From Takakia lepidozioides (lineage: Eukaryota; Streptophyta; Takakiopsida; Takakiales; Takakiaceae): a DNA stretch of 60,000 bases. The stretch is from contig CM060734.1 in assembly GCA_030704615.1 (NCBI GenBank), positions 45,154,042-45,214,041 on the forward strand, given 5' to 3'. The notes under the pieces were generated by a model, which was not told where the DNA came from, did not search any database, and saw only the letters and a list, made by a program, of their open reading frames with translations. Every line of letters begins with the position of its first letter. Within the stretch, counting starts at the first letter, position 1. A program made the position numbers and the translations under genes. Shown piece by piece: positions 46,640 to 59,700 of this stretch.

Positions 46640-47779
46640 CATTAAGCTCAATTTCCCAACAAGCGTCACAGCTCCGGAACGATTACTCCTCGAATCCCTC
46701 TCTTCCGCATCAGAGCAAACAGATCCCTCCTCCTGTAAAGCCCCTCTCCCTCTCTCTCTCTCTCCTACTTACTGTGGCGGGAACAATATGGTGACTGCGC
46801 GGCCATCCGCGGTTACTCACATACTGCCGCGTGTGTAAAGTCATAATAACTGCGCGGTCATCCGCGGTGATTCAGATACAGTTTCGCGGTCTCGTGGATC
46901 ACTGCACGGTGATCCGCGCGGCTCCGCGGGTGTCCCGGTTGGCTGCGCGGTCATCCGCGGCGATTCATGTACAACCGCGCGGCTCGACTCTACTTAACTG
47001 ACTTGCAATTCTTGCACTTCGCGCTTGCTTCCCAATCAAAAGCCCTGCTGCTGGCATCAAGCTTCGCACATTTCTGTCATCCTACAGCGTCGTTGAAGTC
47101 AAGAATTGCTTTAGAGATGGATAGAAGGAAAGACAGATAGCATTTGGTTGACTGTTGTTCGTGATTTGCATGCGTTCTTTGAAGGGTAGAGTGAGCGATG
47201 AGGCTTTCTGATTGCTGTTGTGATATCTGTATATAGCAATCCAGGGATGTGTGTGAGTGTATGCGGGTGTGTGAGAGAGAGGGAGAGAGAGAGCATTGGA
47301 CGTCGTTTGGAAGACCTTCCCAAGTGCATAAACCCCTTAACAACATATGCGCCTGAGACAGGTTGAAAGTTGACTGAGAATCTGCTTCGTCATCTGTCAG
47401 GCATGATAGTTTCTCCACAATACTCAAATTTTGAAGGAAACTGGACAATCACTAAGGATCCAAATGGCAGCTGGTTTGGCGGCTCAAAGAGACACATACT
47501 GTTCGTAGAGGGTTCAAGATATTCTAAGCTGAGATGTGAAAGGACAAAGGACACGGTATACGCCCTGAATTCTCTCCATATGATTGTGTGAAGACATCTA
47601 GTTCCACCTCTTAGTCCACTGTGTTTGAAAGCTAAAGTGAACATCCAAGGTGGTCTCAAATACAGTGAAGAGAGATTCAAAGAGCCCACATTCATTAACT
47701 TCATACTTGTTATCCCATCACTCATGTGCTCATCTTGAGTTCTTTCATTTTTTGCACGACCCCCAAAGGAGAGGGCAGT
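46640..47779. promoter_or_regulatory. Divergent promoter region of GCP6 and the DZIP1-like gene
   Basis: About 1.16 kb separates the two start codons. It holds a (CT)n run (46749-46764), an E2F-like TGGCGGGAA at 46775-46783, and four GC-rich near-palindromic repeats at 46791-46990. A second GA run lies near 47274-47294. No clear TATA box was found for either gene, as is common for broadly expressed plant promoters. Confidence 0.6.
46791..46990. repeat. Four GC-rich repeats with core CTGCGCGGTCATCCGCGG
   Basis: Units begin near 46791, 46846, 46898 and 46939. Each contains CTGC(G/A)CGG(T/C)(C/G)ATCCGCG(G/C). The core is near-palindromic (CGCGG...CCGCG). Unit length varies between about 41 and 55 bp. 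A TTTCGCGG in unit 2 (46882-46889) is also E2F-like. Confidence 0.85.
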
Positions 47780-50700
47780 ATGGCTCGTGGACAGTCAAGT
47801 GGGGATGCGCGCCCTGGAAATTCTTGGGCAACGAAGGCTCGTGTCGGCTCCAAATTAGCAGCCCGGCGGCGTCGAAGCCGTCAGAGAACCTCCCATAAGA
47901 AAACTTCAATCAGCAGTGATAACATGGACAGCTCACCTCCGGATGCACTGGGTGCAAAGCATAAAGATTCTCCGTTGGCTATGGCCTCCTCCACTGGGTA
48001 CACTACTGAGACGATGGAGAGGGAACAGGATTTCTGGAAGGGGTGGGAGAAATCAAAGGAGGCTAAGAAGAACCTGAACAACATCGGGCACCTGCAGGCC
48101 TCCTTGAAAGGCTCCCCATTTGTGTTCCAGAAGCGGCTGGCGCGGATCGATTGGCGGACAATCCACACGATTGATGTTAGCCGAATTATACGGGAAGTGG
48201 GTAGGTCTGCAGTGCCGGAGCCCGTAGGGTTTGTGGTCTAAATTTAACAAGGTCATATCTGTGCGTGAAACATTGTACTCAGTACAAAGATGTTACTGCA
48301 GTTAAGAGAGGAGGTGTTAGGGAGAAGTGAGGACAAAATAAAGTCTCGTTTGTCATGGACCTCATGTGAGGATGTAGTCTGTCAGTTGTACATGGGATTG
48401 CAGAGAGAAAACAACAATTAGTCACTGACAGCATCTTCACCCGTTTAGTGAAACCCTAATTCATTCCTGATTTGTTGTGAGAGGAAAGAAATTTACTTTA
48501 TGCACCAGAGAAGACAGGAGGTTGGATACTTATTCACATTCTGTGCATAAGCAATGCATACAAAACGCCACAGTTTGTGTTTGCAATTGGGAATTGCCAT
48601 TGTAAGCAATCCAAAGCTCAGGCAGAAAGGCAGAGGCAGAGTATTAATTCTTGTTTTCGGAAATGAAAGTTTGATGAGGTTAAGATCATTAGCTTGTGGG
48701 TACATGGTGGATGTTGGAACAGATATTGATACCTTGGAGACGGTGCTTGACACCATTGCATTTGGTGATATTCAGGGTGAAGACACACGTAATTTCACAG
48801 AAGCAAACTTCGTAAAAATCTTCCGCCTGGCTCAGTTGATGGTATCTTTCATATCCATCTTGACACAATTCTCAATTCCTTGCAAAGCCTAAAACTGCCG
48901 GACAAAACAACCTTACTTCAAAGAGAAAATAGACACCAGAATAATTTGAATTGTTAGCTGCAACGGCTGGAAAATCCCCAGCAATTCTTTTCAAGAGAAA
49001 CTGGAGCAACCTTTTTGGGTAAGATGTTTTTGTGAAGGTGAGTGATGATATGGAACAATGCATATCATTGATGGTGACATGTTTCACAGCTGATTGGTTA
49101 GTAGTTTGCATCGCTTTCTCTTTCACTGTCTTTCTCAATGCTATGGTGGCCTGCCATGAGGGAGGATGCAGGTGGAGTATTTGCTGCATGTTCAGGAGTT
49201 GCTGGCAGCACATAAATCAGAGCTGCTGCTGGCAGGGGCCACCATGCAGCAGAAGGGGGAAAAACTGCGGGCCCGGTGCTTGTGGCAGCGCAATGCTCTA
49301 CTGCAGACTCGACATGAATTGAAACAGGCCAAGAAGGTCTATCCCCACCTATTTTCTCATGCCTTATGACGAATTACTATTCATAACAATGTCCCCCTTT
49401 CTTTCTCATGGCCAAGAGATTGCTACAGAAGGTTCCTTTTTGTCATTTCTAAGAACAGAGATCCTGACACCTCCAGAGCTTTGCTGATTTAGATTGGGAT
49501 GATATTTCTACTCATGGAAAGCCAAAATACAGACAATGGGCTGACTAGAATGAAAGCTTCTGGTCACTACTATGTATCTATGTAGGAATGGTAACAAAAC
49601 ACTAAAGGACCAAATGCTCAACTTTATCCTTGCATATCTTTCACCCAATGAAGAATATGATGTGCTTCTTTTGAGACAGAGCAGACTAACCTGTAATATG
49701 GTGACATCTACAAGCAGTCAGTTTGACTAAATAGGAATGCATGTTTTGTGAGGGATGACAGACCATGAAAACATATGAGGTAATGCTCAAAATGCAGGGC
49801 AAGAGCCAGACCACAGCTCAGCCACAACAGGTTGGTCCGTTCCCATTAATAAGTCTTATCTGCATGTATATTTTCTCCATGACTCCATGACTTATAACAA
49901 AATGTGTGTGCTTTCTGTCACCTGTTGGGGGGATGGAGAAGGAGAGCAGGATGTTTTGACATGACCATGAAGGATTTCGGGAGCGCATACATGGCTGATG
50001 TGGAAAGTCGGAGTCTTCAAAAGATGGAAAACCTGATCTTCCCACTGGGGAATTCCTACATAAACTATTTTTGTTCAATACTGGCATGTTGTCTGAAGGC
50101 TAACTAAAGGGGAGGGAGTGGTATCCAGAAAGTTTGGAGCTTTCCAATTTATAATGTGCTTAATCAGATCATGTTTCACAATTGCAGGTCAGGCACTGCC
50201 CCTTCTGTGAGAAGATGTTTGAGTCTCCCTACTACCTTGTAAAATCCTCTACTTCTTTCGTAACTTTGGAAAGTTCATTTAGCATCATGAGTGGCACTTG
50301 GATACATGTCTGCTGACTACCTCCCTACATGTATAAAAGAAACTCCAACAAAATAAGCCCAATGGTGTGCATATGTCAAGGTTCTAAGAATGGAAGTGGT
50401 GTGCATATGTGTGTGGATTTGTTGAATGAGAATTGTGGATGCTTAAATGCATGTGTATGCTGGATGATGGCCCAGGATTTCCACATTGCCAGAAGGCATC
50501 CAAAGACACAAGAGTTAACAGAGGACAAGATTTTGGCTGTAGTGTCCAAAGCTGAGGAAGCCACTGCTGCTGCGGTATACCACACTGCTTTTTGTTTCCT
50601 TCCCTTTATTCTTGCATGCAAACATACACTGACAATTCGTCCCACTGGATAGTATATTCCTTCCATTCTCTCACCTGTGCTCCTGTGTCTCTTCCCACGA

Positions 50701-53700
50701 AGACTCTCTGAGCACGGACCTTCTTCATGATTGTGCAGGTGAAGGCCGAGACGAGTCGAGCCCTGCAAGCAGAAATCCATCAACTTCGTGAAAAGTCCGA
50801 GGTAAGTCATTGAATTTCACTCGGGACGATTCAGGTTTGATAACTGAATCTCTATTTCAATTACCAGAAGGCTGCTAACATGATAAGTAGAAAGGACACA
50901 AAAAGTATTGCATTTATCAGGTAATCCATCAGATATTGATTCTGTAGCTTGTGCGAAAATGTGTCATCCATGAGACATCAACTTGAATGCCCAATGGTAA
51001 ATCATACATGCAACCTATTTTCCCAGATTTCTTCAGAATAACAATCTGGATTATCCCAATAAAACAACCAGACAATCTCATAGGATGGTGAACTGTATCG
51101 CCACCACCATGCATCTAATTCTTCCATATTATGCTAGCTGTTGGATCCAAGTCTACCTTAGGTGATTAGAAAGATGAAGTGCAAAGATGAAAGCAAATTG
51201 CTTACCTCATTATAAAGTACCATTTCATTTCTTTTGCACTGGGCCCAACCATTGTACCGAAACTGAAGAACACTCCATCTTTCACTGCCCTCTTGACTGA
51301 GATCCGCAGGTGATTCCACTGTCTGTTTTGTTTCATCTCTCTGGTTTTTTCCCATTTTGTCCCATGAGCTCTTTGAGCTTTCTGCGGACGTTATAAAGTA
51401 CCATTTCATATCATTTCTGCTCCGTGAAACCCAATCTCGCACTGAAGCCTTCCATTATGGGGATCAGAAATGCTTGGCAGCTTTTCTGCATGAAGCTTTG
51501 ACCCTTAGGCAATCCCTTGAGCAGTAGTTGCTTTTGGGCTGCTTCTGGCTCCACTCTTTTTTCTTACAAGGGCCACGAGGGCAAGGGTAGAACAACAAGA
51601 GAAACAAAGAGATATAATAGCATCCACAAGGGAAGGGTGCAATTTACGCAACTAAGCTTGGCCGAGGGCCTTGGCTAGAAGGCTTGCCTGGGAAGGTGGC
51701 CTGGAAGTCCTTGATTTCCACTCTGTGATCACTGGGGCTGTAGCAATTGATTGTATCCTTTATCCCTGCATCTACAGGCTTTCACTCTCCCCTCAACTAA
51801 TATTGACAGAGAAAAGAAATTAGTAGGCCACTAGTTGTATCAAGGTGACGAACCAGTATTACCTCTGAAGTGTGGACAGTCATATTCATACTACTATTCA
51901 GAAAGCATCAGAATGTCTATGATACTTGTCGTGAAGTTTGTATTGAAATTTGGGGGGTTCTTACTGTAGGCTGATGTGCGCAGAGCTGAGATGGCAGCAA
52001 ATGCACAGGTAGTTTTATGGAGCCTGAAGATCCTTTTGAAGTCATGAATTTTAGCTAGATCTTTTTGCAACTTACTCGAGTAGTTTCAACGGCTGGTTGT
52101 GCTCATTCAACCAAGGAGAAAGCATCCATCACTCCATAAACAGCACTATCATGCACGATTGTGACAAAAAATGAACCCTGTAAGCTGTCTAGTTAATGTT
52201 TTGCCCCGGTTTCTGAGGGATTAATTTTCTTAGAGAATTTGCTTGTAAATTTGGAAAATTTGCACTTTGATACTGGGCAGCATGATGAGACTTGGTAGTT
52301 TCCATGCAGGTGAAGTCGCTGCAGGCAGACCTGAGACAAAGTAATTCTCAGCTACAGGAGGTTGAAAGTCGGCTTGAGCTTCTCCAGTCGCAGATCCAGG
52401 CTGCTTCATCATCAGTAGTTTCTCATCTTGGTCTCCTCTTGGGCTCGGAAGTCACTAATTTTTGTAACAACAGCAACTTGGGTTATGCCAGGTCCTTTAC
52501 CATGAAAGCGAAATGACAAATGACAACTAAGGTTCTTGTGGTGCTTGACCTGACCAGAAGGTAGCCCGACACGGAATTTATGCAGTAGAAAAAGTGAAGG
52601 AGAACGACAATGGTCCCGAGCAAGAGGTATGAGAACAATTTCTGTCACCATCCTCAAGTGTTCTCTTTGTATGTTAGGGGTAAATAATGAAAGGCATTTG
52701 TTGATGACTCTTGAATTTACATCTACAGAGGTTGTATGAGTTGGAGACCAAATTCTCTGGCTTGGAGCGGCAAGTTAAGACCCTTGGGCAGGTAGGCCTG
52801 AGCCTTGCCCTTGGTTACCTACCCAGTGTGTTTCCTCTTCAATGTCAAGAAAGTTTCAACCTATATCAAATAGAGATGCTCCACGGAGTTAGTCTAATGT
52901 CTGTTCAGATAAGGGAAAATTGTCAGGTAAGCTATTAGCACCTTACAAATAGAATTGTGGGCTTAGAGGTGCTACATTTTCCATAAAGATTGAGACCTGC
53001 AACACCATCGGCTTTGTTAATTACTTCTTCCTGCGGAGATCTCTATGAACAGTTTTGGGAATTTTGGGCAGTTCATCATATGTAGATTAGGACTCCAGGT
53101 TATACTAGTATTTGGGCTGATGACTCTACTAATCTTTGGCTAATCTGGGCATGCAATAGGAAAATTCAAGGCTTGTGAAGGAGCTTGACACAGCTTACAG
53201 TGAAGTAAGATCTGTGCTTTCTATTATCAACAATCTTTCACCTACTCCTCTGTGCCCATGGTCCAAAGTGTACGAAAAGTTTTGAAAACATACAATACTC
53301 TGTCCCCGTAAGAGGTACAAGAGGAACTCAGTAGGCTTCTAGGTTCTGCCTTCTTGAAGTAAACATGTCAGTAAACATGTCATGAAGTAAACGTGCTGTT
53401 GTCTTCATAGTTGGACGTTGTTTACCTCCATATGAGTGTCTTCATGTTGTTTTTTCTGTTTAAAGTAAACTTAAACATGGATTGCTGTATGCAGGTACCA
53501 GGCTTGAGATCAACAAAGCAGCATGCTCTGTCAGCTTTGGAGACTCAGGTTACTGTCTGGTGGAACATCATTAAAGCAGAAGCAACTATAATTGCTCTTA
53601 CTGTCTCTTTATATTGTGTAAAGTAGCTCACTCATGTGGACAAAATCTTTGACAACAGTGTGTCAACGTGCACAGCGAACATGCAAGGAGCAATGTTTAA

Positions 53701-56700
53701 TGGATTACCCTATCTGTCATGACAGCAGAAGATTGACATTGTTTTGTCTCAAGGAAAAGACCTCCAGTGAGGTGGTCTCAATAGAAATGAAATGAAATGG
53801 TACTCTATAACGGTGGTCTCAATAGAGTGGCCTTATTACCATAGAAATCGAGATAGACATGTAATATGACAGCATGATCGGTGGTCACAATGTTTGTATA
53901 CATTCTTGATTACAAAAATCTATTAATGTGTGCATGTGTGGATAGAGTAGATCTGCATGGCTGAATGCCCAAGAAGCATTAGGATAAAAGTGGATAATGG
54001 ACTCCTAAGGTCAGCATGTCTGTTGTAAAAACCTGTGGGTAGAGCTTTATTTTGAGAGTGACAAGAATTTTGGGTGGTGGTTGTAGGTGGAGGAGCTGCG
54101 AAAGGAGAACCAGCACCTCAAGAAGACTTTGCAGAAGGTAAACAAGAGAGGAATGGCGACTGTCTCAGAAGTTGTTGGAGACAAGCTATGAACCAGCAAC
54201 GGAAGCATACTTGCAAATATTAAAGCAGGGCTTCATTGACATTCCTTTCGACAAAGGTGTCCACCGCTTGGACATCACTCACAGAACTCCATTGATCACT
54301 CCCAGGTTTCCATGTTCATCAGAGGGCTTGGGGTTCCTGCAGCAATCCCAATCAAAAAACAATTACGTTTCTTGCTCCCAGTTGGCCCTCATGCCCAGGG
54401 AAGCAATTCCCATCACTCCTAGGAAACAATTGCCTGTCACTCCCAGGCTTCCAGATTCAATGGAGGACCCGGGGGCCTTGCAGCCATCGCAATCAGAAGA
54501 CATGGTACGCAGCGTCCGGGTTTCTCACAGTTTTGGTTATTGTGGGAGGTATGCTGATAAGAAGCACCCTTTTCATTAGTCTTCCCTTCCTTCTAGTGCC
54601 TGCTCGTACTCTATTCTCCCTCTGCCTCAACCCTTTTGCCATAGCGACAAGTCTGCACATGCCATGCCCGTAATCGCATATTAAGATGGGCTTTAATCGT
54701 CTGAACCTTTTGCTTGTCAAGGGGATGAATTACCCTAAAAGCTTTGTTTTTGTTGTCTCAAAGTACATGTTGACTCACTTTTGTAATGCTGTTGGAGATT
54801 TACGCAGGCAGAGGAAGAGCCCCTTGCAATAATATTGAAGGAAAGGCCCCGTGGACCATCACCTGAAAAGCGGACAAGGGCATCAGAGGGAGAACCACAA
54901 GCACTGTTGGCCTTGGCAAGGCCATCATCTGAAAGGCAAAGAAGAGATCCTCATTTAGAAAAACTGGAGACTAGGTTCAGAGGCTCATTGCCAGAGGGAC
55001 GGACAGAAGATTCCCACTACTCAAGTTCACCAGAAAAGCGTGGACTGCAGGCTGTGCATAAAGAAAGATTTGAGGAGATATCACCAAAAAGGTTGAGAAA
55101 GTCCAAAGGCATGAAGGTGATTCTATCATTGTAGCCACACTAACACTATAAATTGCACAGTAACCAGCCTCCAGCACAACCATAATAGTACTTAACTTCT
55201 CATGATTCTCTACGTCTCAGAGCCTCATGTAGAAGGAAAAAAAGACTTTAATTACGTCCAGAGAGGCCCTGACGGTCCATGAATGATAGAACCAGAAACC
55301 GTCCAAAAAAACATCAAAACCTCCTGCAGGCAAGCTGCCAGGAACTTCTTCACTGTCTGGACATTATAAAGGCTCTTTCTTGTCTCATGCAGACACACAG
55401 AGTGCAAGAAAGAAAGATAGGGAAGAGACTTTAGATTTCCACAGGGAACCCAACTGGGAGGGAATGTACTCCTAAGATGTAGCCTTGTGGCCATACACAC
55501 CACGGCCAGTTTGGGCAGAGCAGACACTACCTTGTGAGGGGCTCACTCCTGTAGTGGGGCTTGGTCATCGAGGGTAGGTAGGCCTTTCAGGTCATCCTTA
55601 AGGTCCTCACCCATGTCACAAACTGGAAAGTCTTATGCCTGACTTTGTTTTGTTCGGACATTCGCGATGCTTGCAACACAGCCCTAGACACTTCAGCCTC
55701 CAAGTCAGCTTCATCTAGCAGGGTCAGTTCCTCCTAATACTCAGGTACTTCAAAATCTCCTCTACCCTTTTCGGCTGACTTGCTCTCTTTGAGCGCCAAA
55801 AGTCTAACAGAGAGAGAGATGTACTCATAAGACTTTGTTTGCCATAGCCTTGTGGCCATAGACTGCGCGCCCGGTTTGGAAAAACATAGGGAATAGGCAC
55901 TACCTTTGTAAGGAGCTCACTCCGGTAGTGTGACTTACCTTGTTATATATAATTAGCTCGGGCTTTCCAGGTATCCTGTGGGGTGAGCGCGCGCGAGAGA
56001 GAGAGTGGATTCTGTACTGACAAGTCTATCCATCATGGTACAGAGCTGGTTGGATGGACACCGAAGCCCCAGGAATGCTGAAGAACTTAAAGTGCAATTT
56101 GAGGCTGAGATGGCTGCTGTCCATTCTGAAGAAAAAAGGTAGCAGAGGATGACAATTCACCGTTCAAAAAACTTGAGGTGTAACTGAAATAGTGTTCTCA
56201 CAAAGAATAAAGTATCTTTAATACGTTGAAAATAGGTTGTATTTGATTGAATGTAGTTTCCTTTGCAAATGCAAGAAGACCTTGCTCAACAAATTCAAAG
56301 AAGATTGCATCTCTTCAGAAAGTTTTCAGGAGCTTTTTCTGTCACTCTCTTTTTGTGTATGAATCTGTAGCAAGGCCAACCTAAGGTCAAGAAAGTTAAT
56401 GTTTTCCTATGTCCTGACATGGTCATCTGTTTCACTCCCTTTGCATGTTTTGGAAATAGACTTGAAAGAATGAAATGAAATGGTACTCTATAATGCCCGC
56501 AGAATGAAAGCGATTATAGTGGAGTTTTCCAGACACTTGCAAGTTTCTGTGACTGTTTTATACCAAGGGGTAGGTTGATGCTGGAATTCTGATGTATGAG
56601 TTCATTTAGGCGCCAGAAAGCAGTTCAGCACTCCCAGGTTAAAGAGAAAGACAGAGAGCAAGCACAGGCCAAGAAAAAGTCCAAGAGGGTCAGGCGGGAA

Positions 56701-59700
56701 GAAGAGAGCTACATTCAAACCCAATTGCACCCAAAGTCAGGTGACAGTGTAAGTCTGGCAGTCTTCTCTTGTACTTCATAGTCAATTAAATATTCAATTC
56801 GTGGCTGAAATTAGAAGTTCCTAATTTTAGGAGGGCCTTCAGAGAGAACTGATTTAGAGAGTTCAGTTTTTCATGGGGATGCTACCTTCCTCTATGGATA
56901 TGGAACATAATGCTGATGAAACTTCATGTCTGAAGCACTGTGGGGAGAAAATCAACGTGATTCACATCTGGTGAACATTCCCTCTCTCCTGAGGGAAAGA
57001 ATTATGCATTGAACAAGAAACAAGGTACAAGAACAGCTTGGGAGCCAAGTACCGGCACATCACAGAACAAACAGAGCTCAGCTGGGTGCCACTGGCACCT
57101 AAGTCTGTCCTCAGCAGAGAGAACAAAAAACAAAGAGTTCTCAGTCCACCTCCACCAGAATGTACTTTCAAATCTGAGTATCAGGTTTCCTTCTGTCCCT
57201 ACCCTCAACATTCTTGGACTGTGCCCTAGAGGGAATCCAAGGAAATGGCTTGCAACGGTTCTGAGGTTTTCCTTGTGCTCTTGTTGGGGCCATGATGAAG
57301 ATTGACATTGGGGTCAAACAGGGCTGCCCCCTCTCGCCTACCCTATTCGGAATCTACATTGACGCCTTGGAAGTCTACATCTCAAAAAACCATGAGTTGG
57401 TGTGCCATTGGATGGAGGACGATGTTGCCCTTTTGGCACAATCTCCTATCTTCCTACAACGCCATCTCGACATCTTGGAACAGTTCTCCAATGACTATGG
57501 GTTGCAAGTCAACCTTACAAAAACCAAGATCATGGTTTTCAATGGGCAGGCTGACCGCAGATTCTTCCTCAACAATCGGGAGGTGGAGATAGTCAAATCC
57601 TACCGATATCTGGGGCTGGTTATCCACTCCCCCAAATTCCACTTTGCAGCCACTGCCCTGGACAGATTGACAAAAGGCAAGGCAGCCTCCATCCGCCTTC
57701 AGGCCAAATGCAAGCAGATACACCTGCGCCACCCACCGACCAAGAAGTGGCTGTTTGATAGCATAGTCACCCCAAGTGCCACTTTTGGTTGTGAATTTTG
57801 GGCACCTGCAGTCCCAGTTTCCTGGTGGGAAAACAATCTGGAACCATTGCAGTCATCTTTCCTCCAAGCAATGCTTGGCGCCAGAGGCACAACTCCATCG
57901 CACATATTGAATGCAGAATTCGCCTGTGTGCCACTCCAAACTGAGGTCCTCTTCCGGCTTACAATTTTCCTGCATAGGTTACAAGGCCTTCCCCCCAAGG
58001 GGCTTGTGGCCAGGGCCCTCACAACATCTATGAGACTCAAAAATGCAGGCTTCAAACAATCCTGGTATGCCCGTGTGGATACCTTTTTTGAACGCCATGG
58101 ACTCTCTATAGCTTCACTTTTGCCAGTGAACCCAGAAGAGGTGGAAATCACATCCAGGCATGACCGCAACCAACTCATTAGAAAGGAGCTCATGGCATTA
58201 CATGTCAGGAGAACTTGGAAGTTACCCAACCTCACAACAAAGCTCCATTTCTATCGAGAAACATTATTGGTTCTCCGGGATGATAGAATCTTGCGGCCCA
58301 ATTACCTTTCGGCCTCTTTATCTCCTTCTCTCCTTCACTGTTTATTCAGTGGAACCCAAACTCTCACTGATGTCTTTCACTATGAGGATCAAAAATGCGT
58401 GGCAGCCTACTTACACGAGGCCTTCGCCCTTAGACAATCGCTAGAACATTAATTGTGGTTTCTGGATTTGTTCCTCTCTCATGTTTTCTTCCATTTTGTC
58501 CCATAAGCTCTACGAGCTTTCCGCGGACGTTATAAAGCACCATTTCATTTCATTTCTCCTGAGGGCTTTGGGGCGGTTCAGGGTGGGCTCCCACAACCTA
58601 CAGATAGAGACTGGCAGATGGGAAAACCTGCAGCGGGGGGACCGCCTATGTCCTGCTTGCACAGGGCACAGCCAGGAAATTGAAACTGAAGAACACTTCT
58701 TCTATTGCCCCCTATACTATGAGATCCGTGGGAGATTCCATTGTCTATTCCGTGGAACCCAATCTCTCACTGAAGTCTTCCAGTATGAGGATCAGAAATG
58801 TTTGGCAGCCTACCTGCACGAGGCATTCACCCTTAGACAATCACTCGAACAATAGTTCTTTTCTTTGACTCTGGTTTTCCTATTTTCTCTCATGTTCTTC
58901 CTTCCATTTTGTCCCATAAGCTCTATGAGCTTTCCGCAGACGTTATAAAGCACCATTTCATTTCATTTCATTTCTCTCCACTTAACTTCCATCAATCTTT
59001 AGCACCTAGCATCTGTATCCTATTCCATGTAAGAAGCTACTCCGCAAACCTGAGGTAGCCCAGTCAATTGTTTGCAGGAAGACAATGAGAGGCATGCAAT
59101 GGAGAAAGAGGATGAAGAGGTCTGCCTCTTGAGTTTACTTCTCACTCTGAAGTATATAGTAACAATGCTTATTTTTACTTTCAAGTTTATGTAGAGCTGT
59201 TGCTTTCATTGCTGCAAGAACGTGTTTCACATTTCCAGGAGCATTTGGAGGTTAAATTTGGTCTTCAAGAAATAGTCTTTTGCAGGCACACAAAACTGCT
59301 GAAATAGCTGAGTTAGCAGCCATGGATGTTGGAGAGGATGCACCAGCACTTCCTGTCCCAGAGAAACAAAGGTGGCTGAAAGAGCATCCATATGCTCCCA
59401 TCCCATCCTTGTAAGCAGTAACATACCTTTGAAAACAAAATTTATAAATGGTGACTTAGTTTTGTATCATCCATTATCGTGACTGCTGCTGCCGTGTCTC
59501 CTTGCTGAATCTGAATTACTGGTGTGCTACCAAGTTGGATGCCCATCTCATGTCTACTACACGTACCCTATTATCGTACGGAAAATGGTGATTGCTTGAT
59601 GATGTTGTTGTCTTTCAGTCCACCCTTCGAACTACATACCATTGGAAAAGGTGACAGTATTATAGTACCTAGATTAGAAACTTTGACTCCTGATGTGCTG

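Noticed and set aside
58481-58855. A 124-residue gene
   Set aside because: It reads from the 3' UTR/tail of one LINE-A copy into the ORF of the next.
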